DNA from: Brachionus koreanus
Taxonomy: Eukaryota; Rotifera; Eurotatoria; Ploima; Brachionidae
Direction: 5' to 3'
DNA length: 64,000 nucleotides
Assembly (NCBI GenBank): GCA_016987375.1
Contig: PJRA01000051.1
Span: forward strand, 436,284 to 500,283
Below the pieces are notes generated by a model. It worked only from the letters and a program-made list of their open reading frames with translations. It did not search any database and was not told the DNA's origin. The translations under genes and the position numbers were made by a program. Below are positions 58,201 to 64,000 of the stretch, one piece after another; position 1 is the first letter of the stretch, and each line of letters begins with the position of its first letter.

Positions 58201-61200
58201 TGTGAATCGAAAATTTGCAATACTTTGTAGCTGGTCAAAAGTTTGTGAAGATTGCGTATGTCAAACGACATGTACAAATGATAGATTAGTTCATGTATGT
58301 GTTTGAGCACATTTTGGGATATTTGCTCGCTATTTGCTACGCTTGACGATTCTATTCGACTGCTCAAGTCGAAGTTTGATTTGGTCAAGCGACTTTCAAC
58401 AATGTCCGATATTAATAGTGAATGAATTTCTTTTTGCTTTTGACTTATGTTTTGTTTAAACAGTGCTGGTGTTTCCTCATTTTTTTGGTCTACATTTACA
58501 CTAAATCCATCTGTAAATAAATAATTTTTAAATACTCAAATTCTTTTTTGGTCAAATAATAAAAGTATTTATTTTATCTAATATTCAAAAATAAGATTAT
58601 TTTTAATCTGAAAGAGCATTATTTCGGAAATTTTAGTTAAAGCTGTTGTAGGAAAAGAATGGGAACAATCTTGTAAAATACGAATTTTCACATATAAAAG
58701 CTTGCTTAGATCAATTATTGACCATGTTTCATATGAATTTTTAACAATGCATGAAAATAATCAAGATTTTCTTGAATCAATACAAAGAAAATCTATTAGA
58801 TTCCATTTTAACTATAAATCAAAAGATACACCAATTAATTAATTTACTATGAACTTCAGTTAAGGAAAAAAATAATAAATATAACAATGCACCAGAATTG
58901 GATGAAGACAGAGCATGTATTGGTACTCCACAGTATTTAAGCAATTTGGTAAAAGCGAGTCAATTTATTGTTCAAAATTTTTTGATAAAAAAAAGTAATA
59001 TCGGGATAAAGGGAATATTATCCTGCAGTCCATTGTTAATTCCACACAAAACCGTTCATTCATTCATCCAAAAAAACCAAATATAAGAAAAAAAAATCTT
59101 GGTTTATCAAGAACCATACCGGAGGACACCTATCTCCTTTTCTAAGATTTTTAATGAAAGATTCCGATCTAGCAGATAGTTTCAGATAATTTCATTGATC
59201 TCAGTCAGTTTCCTTTATTTTTATGAAACAACTCTAAATAAATTTATTAGATGATTTCTTGTTTTGGTGGTTTGAAGTTGTGATATAGCGACATCTCTGC
59301 CGATATCACTGGATTAGTTAACTAACTAAACCCTGAGCGTTTAAGTTAGAATGGAGCATAAATAGCTGCTCCTAAACGTCTAACGAGGGGATCGGATAGA
59401 TGGGCCCAAGGGTACTAATGTAAACAGAAGTTATAACCCTTTGCACAAGCATTACCAACACACTAGCACAACAAAATTAAAAGGCAAGTGTTTCAAGTGT
59501 AAAAAAATATAGGTATTAAGTTTGTCATGTCTGTCTGCCGTTCTAGTTAAATCAGTTCATTCAGAAAAGAGTATTCAGTTACATTTCTGAATGAAACAAA
59601 TTTATTTAGTATAAATTTAATTAAATTAGTTAAATTGTGAATAAACAATAAACTTACCCAAAAGCAAAGCTTGAACAGCTTCTTTGAAATAAACATGAGA
59701 AAATTGAATAGTGCCACCAAGACCTTCTTGCAAAAAGCTTCCAAATTGCATTCTAAAAGCACCCCAGTGCATTTCAGTTATACTCATATGGTCTACAAAG
59801 CCAAGACGCTTTAACAGTCTCAAAATGGTCTCTTTATTAATTCCGTTTACAGACAAAGCTATAAAAGAAAGAGTAATGCCGACCCATCCGGGATTATCAA
59901 GTGACAAAGGTGCACTCTCGTCTACTGACCAATTATTCTTTCTCAAATAGCGTTTTAATATTTTTTCTATTATTTCCCTAATAGTGGCCACATCTTCAAA
60001 ATATGAGTTCATAATATTTACCGAATTGTTAAGCAATGACGATGCTGATGATCTAGATGTAACTATTTCGTGTCCTTCCACTAAACTCCCATCCAAACTA
60101 CCGGTTACACTGTTCAGTCGACTCATGTGAACCGGATGATTTTTGAATATCTCTTTGTCAAACGAGAACAATTCTTGAGCTATTAGTGTTAAAAAAAGCG
60201 GATTATTTACATGTTCTGATGTTTTTAATTCGTGAAAAATATTCAAATATTTTTTGTACAAAATGTTTGAGCTTGTTGCATTTGAAACACCGAGATATTT
60301 TCTGAAAAAATTTTCATAGTCACTACTACTATCTAATAGGATTAAATGCTGTAGAATACAGTCACTTCGCTTAGATAATTCACGATAAAATTCGCTAGAA
60401 TCGCGCATTGTAAATACAAACTTGCAGTCTGGTTCGTCGATTTTTTGCGGCAACCATTGACCAATTGGCAAGCTCATTTTCGGATTCAGTTCACTAAGTC
60501 CATCTATGAATATATTTGCCGGACCTAATTGTAATGCTGCATTAAATTGTTCAATAATTGATTTTTGATCAAACAACTCCGAGTCCAGACTTGACAGTGA
60601 ATCTTTTTTTAAATACTTGGCCCTCAGTTTAGATGTAATATTCACTAGAGTGTTTATAAGATGATCTTCAGGCTCTAGAAAATAGAATAAACAAAACGGG
60701 CCATTTTGATCGGCTAGGCCCGTATTAATCACATATTTTTGATACAAACTAGCCATGAAAGTTGTTTTTCCATGACCACGCGGCCCTGATACAACATAAA
60801 TTTGTTTTTGCTTTCCTACTGGTGCCGGAGTGAACGAACTTGATAAATTTAAATGTCTTAGTTTAAGTATTTCTAAAAAGTCTTCTTTTTCGTCTTCTAA
60901 ATCGGCATCAAAACTGTACATGTTAAAATCTTCGACAGTCTCGTGTTTGAATTCTTGAGATGCTTCTAATTTAAAACTGACACTGGTCAATTGTCTAGGC
61001 TTTAGAAACATGTCCACCATTTTGGCCGTATTAACAAAATTATCAGTAAATATTGCATTGTTTAGTTTATTGTATACTAGTGTTTCGGTTTTTAATAAGC
61101 TTCTTGTTTTTAAAAAGTCCGTGCTTATGCTTAAAAAAACTAATATTTTTTTTTTAATTTTTTTTCTTTGTTTAAGTAAATATTCACTTTATCTATGAGA

Positions 61201-64000
61201 ATATCTTTTAAAATTTGTCAAATATAATATGAGGTCATTCTTTAATTAGTTATTCTAGTATCCTATAACTAGTTTATGATCTAATTTACTAATATTAGAA
61301 TTACCTATTTTATTATTTTAAAATAATTGATCCTTTACTATTTCTTAGTTAGTTCTAATAAATAACACATCATATTCTTTCCTTAACAAATTTTTATTTA
61401 ATTTTTTTTTTTTAAATAGAGTTAGAAAAATTTTGAAATTTTGTCATCATTAATAAAGTTTCTCTTGATAAAGTTTTTCAGGCTGACAAAATGACCTTTG
61501 CACATCACGATCGACAATGTGTAGTCATCTTAATTTGATTAACAAAGCTAACAGACATTACCTATTTGATCCTAATGATTATACATACTGAACTGTAGAT
61601 CATCACTTCCTAGTACTTAACTTGGGTTAAGGACTACTTTTTAGTACCACTTGTGGAAAACATATTTTGGGTATGATAGCTAAAAAGAATTGAGAAATGC
61701 TTTGCACAGCATCTCATTTAGAATTGGCAATTAGTTCATGGTGTCCGTTTCTTGAGAAAGATACTTCAGAAATTGAGAAGGTATAATGAATCTTTGTATT
61801 CACTTTGGAAATATGATTACTCGACAAGACTTAAGAAGTTAAATTTAACAGAGCTCAAAATGAGAGGTGATTTAATTCAAATATTTAAAATAATTAATCG
61901 ACTAGAAAATTATTAGTATCCTTTTTATCCAAAATAGAATTTTTACTTTCTTTTTTCATAGGAAATCAAATTAATAAACAATCAAAATCTTATTGACCTT
62001 TTATTTTTTTTGTCTTTTCAAAAAGAAAAAAATATTTAAAAAGTTAAAAAGGTGCAACAAAGTTTGTTGGTAAAATTGTTTCTTGTTAACACAATTAACT
62101 ATGTTTTTTTTTTGTTAAAACCTTTGGGCTTTCGCCCCTTCAAGAAATAAAGTTGAAAAAAAATGAATAATAAATAAGTTAAATTTTACAAGTAAATTAA
62201 ATAGATACATAATTTCAGTTTTTAATTTTTGATAATTTAATTTTACCGATAAAGATTTGTTTAAAAGATATGAGAAAATGATAATGGTTGTGGCTCACAA
62301 TCAATGTCGTAATTATCAATTAGATAAAGATCAGACTTAATAAACATAGATGTGATAGGTGAGAGTATACAGAGAGGAGTTTTCTTAGAACTTTCTCTCC
62401 TTATATTGCTAGTACATTCTATATATTCATAAACTTGTTGTTGAATTAACTGATTGTGAGTTAATGTTTTATAAATATATCTGATATTAATCTCGTACAT
62501 TCTTATGTATACATCGCTCAAACCTGACTTAGACTTGGCATCAGTAATTGATGGATAAGTCCTTTTTATTGGATCAAAATGCATATATCATAAATTGATC
62601 TTATTGCTCTGTTCTGTATTGCTTGAATTTTTGAGATTGAAGCTTTAGAAATTGTTGAAAGAACAAAGAAAGAATAATCCAATTAAGGATCTATAAATTC
62701 CTATCAGTGTTTTTTTTTTTAGCTTCCATGACTTGTGTGAAAGGATCTTAATAATATTCAGTCTCCGCGCACATTTTTCTTTTATCCTTTCTATCTGTTG
62801 GTTAAAGTTTAAGTTCTGATCTAAAATGCAGCCTAAAAAATTAACTTCTTTAGCTTGCGGTATTTGTTGATTATTCATAAAAAGATTGAGATAATTTTTT
62901 CTTCTACTTGTTCTCGAAAAGACTATGTAGTTGCAATTAGGAACTGACATTTTTAACCTCCATTTGTAGAGCCAAGATTCCAATTAACTGAGGTAGATTT
63001 TATCTCTTTATTTATTTTATTCCCACCTTTCTTATAAGTGAAAATTGTAGCCAAATCGTCTGCAAATAGCAATGAATATGTTTGATTTTGCTTATTATTA
63101 GTAGGTAGGTCGTTGATGAAAATAGTAAATAAAAGAGGACTCAAGACAGCTCTCTGAGGGACTGATGCTTGTTTTTCTTTCATTAAAAAGTATTACTATA
63201 TACTCATTCTTGTTGTTTTAAATTGAAAAAGTGTGCTGGTATCTGAAAGAAATTAACGAGTAGAGAGAAGAACAAGAGTGACCGATGTCAAGACACAAGT
63301 CTTAAAAAAATCATGCTCGAATGTTTCAGATTTGATAATTTGAAAATTAAAATCAATTGTGAAAAATTGAATATTTTTTTTTAGTGTGCCCAAAAATCCA
63401 ATAAAAAATTGAAAGAAAAAAATCTAAATTATTTTATTATTAAATTATGCTTAGAGAAAATTTATAAACTTATTATTGAACTCTTGGTCTAATTTAGAGG
63501 CAAAAAAAGTCTTACATAATTGTGTATGTGTGTGTTTTTTCTAAAAACATTTTCAAATAATTAAATATTTAAAATTTTAATAGATCTTCTAAATTAGCTT
63601 GTTAAAAATAAAATAAAACATAATTCATACCTCTTATAATGTCAATAAAATCGTCATAAATTAAATCATTTAACTGCTCTAATGAATTGTAGTATTTGAT
63701 AACAAGTCCTTTTTTGGCCAATTTCATTTTGAGATTTTTAATTTTAGTATCGCATAGAGCATTTTCGGCCTCGTGCTTTTTAAGCTCAATCTTTCGCCTC
63801 TCAATAGGCAAGTGTGCGTACATCTCTTCAAAATATTCGAATTGTCTAAAATAAAACCTGTAAAACGAAAAAGCTTTTGTGTCCTGAAGAGCCTGGTTGA
63901 TTTGGTGTTCGACAAGGCCACTATTGAATGTTTGAGCATTGATAACAGATTCAAAACCTGTTTGGGAAGCGATTACGTAGTTTTTCTCCAACCAGTTCAT
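55220..64000 (-). CDS. NACHT and TPR protein of the nephrocystin-3 / TTC41 type, 5' end outside window
   Basis: Six exons in phase: 64000-63631, 61139-59658, 58510-57771, 57702-57152, 56443-56297 and 56240-55220; at least 1436 residues. Exon 1 here starts MNWLEKNYVIASQTGFESVI and has FEYFEEMYAHLPIERRKIEL and KGLVIKYYNSLEQLNDLIYD, the end of the DUF4062-type region that precedes the ATPase in this family. Exon 2 holds the NTPase: Walker A VSGPRGHGKTTFMA (about residue 240) and Walker B ANIFIDGLSEL, then FVFTMRDSSEF and NPLFLTLIAQEL. Exons 3 to 6 hold helical repeats, with TPR-like ANRYFHDALDLSIKWYGKLH, YNPRRAELYLRKALYIREKE and EALECLRRSLDLKTLLLGAD. The C-terminus is Ser/Lys-rich and probably disordered. 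NPHP3 works at the ciliary base; TTC41 is its poorly studied relative, and I cannot decide between them. The acceptor at 61139 has a weak pyrimidine tract, chosen because it alone keeps phase. Confidence 0.82.
56800..56998. repeat. Repeat copy 1 in an intron of the NPHP3-like gene
   Basis: Lies in the intron 57151-56444. Blocks 'acaactctaaat', 'attagatgat.tcttgttttg' and 'gcattaccaacacactagca' through 'taggtattaagtttgtcatg' recur at 59205-59545 in the same order and orientation. The short form lacks about 155 bases present in the other copy. Confidence 0.8.
58634..58830 (+). mobile_element. LINE RT C-terminal fragment
   Basis: Plus strand reads IRIFTYKSLLRSIIDHVSYE then NNQDFLESIQRKSIRFHFNY; the IYKSLIRSI.DY....N...LE.IQ.KA.R pattern is the post-RT region seen also at 41440-41560. 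It sits in the intron 59657-58511, antisense to the host gene. Confidence 0.8.
59205..59545. repeat. Repeat copy 2 in an intron of the NPHP3-like gene
   Basis: The longer copy, with an extra block at about 59270-59440 that is GC-richer ('gcgacatctctgccgatatc', 'cgaggggatcggatagatgg'). The right part, 'gcattaccaacacactagca' to 'taagtttgtcatg', is almost the same as in 56800-56998. Either the extra block was inserted here or lost there. Confidence 0.8.
61140..61720. other. Part of the 2.5-kb intron of the NPHP3-like gene
   Basis: No coding text of the host gene. The stretch 61460-61700 may be the front of the LINE fragment that follows, but no motif is readable. Confidence 0.4.
61720..61920 (+). 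mobile_element. LINE ORF2 C-terminal relic
   Basis: Broken frames read LELAISSWCPFLEKDTSEIE then KV (compare LEY..S.WCPYL.KDI..IEKVQRR), followed by STRLKKLNLTELKMRGDLIQ and IFKIINRLE. One frameshift or more separates them. Antisense to the host gene. Confidence 0.8.
62255..63190 (-). mobile_element. 5'-truncated LINE insertion, nearly readable, in the first intron seen of the NPHP3-like gene
   Basis: Minus strand, three open stretches in succession: 63183-62955 with ASVPQRAVLSPLLFTIFIND and LLFADDLATIFTYKK (catalytic FADD intact); 62970-62645 with YKWRLKMSVPNCNYIVFSRT, VNFLGCILDQNLNFNQQIER and RRLNIIKILSHKSWKLKKKT; 62640-62261 with SKASISKIQAIQNRAIRSIY, SGLSDVYIRMYEINIRYIYK and an end at FSHIF. 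Only two or three frame breaks over 900 bases make it the least decayed LINE here after the 18055 copy. It lies in the same orientation as the host gene. Confidence 0.88.

Noticed and set aside
1..64000. tRNA, rRNA, CRISPR arrays or bacterial operons
   Set aside because: I looked for tRNA B-box-like text, spaced direct repeats and gene runs without introns on one strand and found none. A tRNAscan and covariance model search would be the proper test.

Overview
The window reads as nuclear DNA of a small invertebrate animal. It is very AT-rich, with long A/T runs everywhere. Genes are split by short AT-rich introns, often 50 to 60 bases, with GT-AG borders. The protein set is animal (otoferlin, an UNC-93 family protein, sphingomyelin synthase-related protein, a DEG/ENaC channel, a Neuralized-repeat protein). 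Intergenic DNA and long introns are full of decayed non-LTR retrotransposons and mariner relics. My best guess is a monogonont rotifer of the Brachionus type. That is inference from gene style, not something the sequence proves. Three runs of N (24744-25119, 37111-37155, 49006-49622) show it is an assembled scaffold. Many genes were rebuilt here by joining exons by hand; wherever a joined model is given, the intron phases agree.

Layout. 216-2065 (minus): 3' part cut by the window edge, a Neuralized (NHR) domain fused to a Roc-like P-loop segment. 3630-4265: LINE relic. 4659-6270 (minus): UNC-93-like membrane protein in five exons. 6271-10183: gene-poor. 10184-11689 (plus): HADHB, the mitochondrial trifunctional protein beta subunit, in three exons. 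12300-13080 (minus): broken coiled-coil gene. 13996-15375 (minus): chitin-deacetylase-like pseudoenzyme with a C-terminal membrane anchor. 15638-17113 (minus): DEG/ENaC channel. 18055-19633: LINE relic with a (TTA)n tail, a mariner relic and a dispersed repeat. 20103-32396 (plus): a complete 14-exon otoferlin gene, about 2057 residues, whose introns carry a terminal-inverted-repeat element, a related copy and a LINE tail. 32397-36278: repeat-rich. 36279-38148 (plus): a small single-pass membrane protein in three exons. 38555-40063 (plus): SAMD8-type ceramide phosphoethanolamine synthase. 40735-41885: LINE relic. 42000-47190: gene-poor, with a mariner relic. 47194-47949 (plus): atypical dual-specificity phosphatase. 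49966-51074 (plus): COQ3. 52401-53423 (minus): fructose-1,6-bisphosphatase. 55220-64000 (minus): a large NACHT/TPR protein of the NPHP3/TTC41 type, 5' end outside the window, its introns loaded with LINE pieces and a duplicated repeat.

The genes do not form a pathway. HADHB (fatty-acid beta-oxidation), COQ3 (ubiquinone) and FBPase (gluconeogenesis) are ordinary metabolism. Otoferlin, the DEG/ENaC channel, the UNC-93-like protein and the NPHP3-like protein point to secretion, excitability and possibly cilia. The most unusual items are the NHR plus degenerate P-loop protein, the otoferlin whose C2E domain has lost its acidic calcium ligands, the membrane-anchored catalytically dead chitin deacetylase relative, the unknown 114-residue membrane protein, and the terminal-inverted-repeat element in the otoferlin introns. 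I found no bacterial-style system, CRISPR array, rRNA or tRNA.
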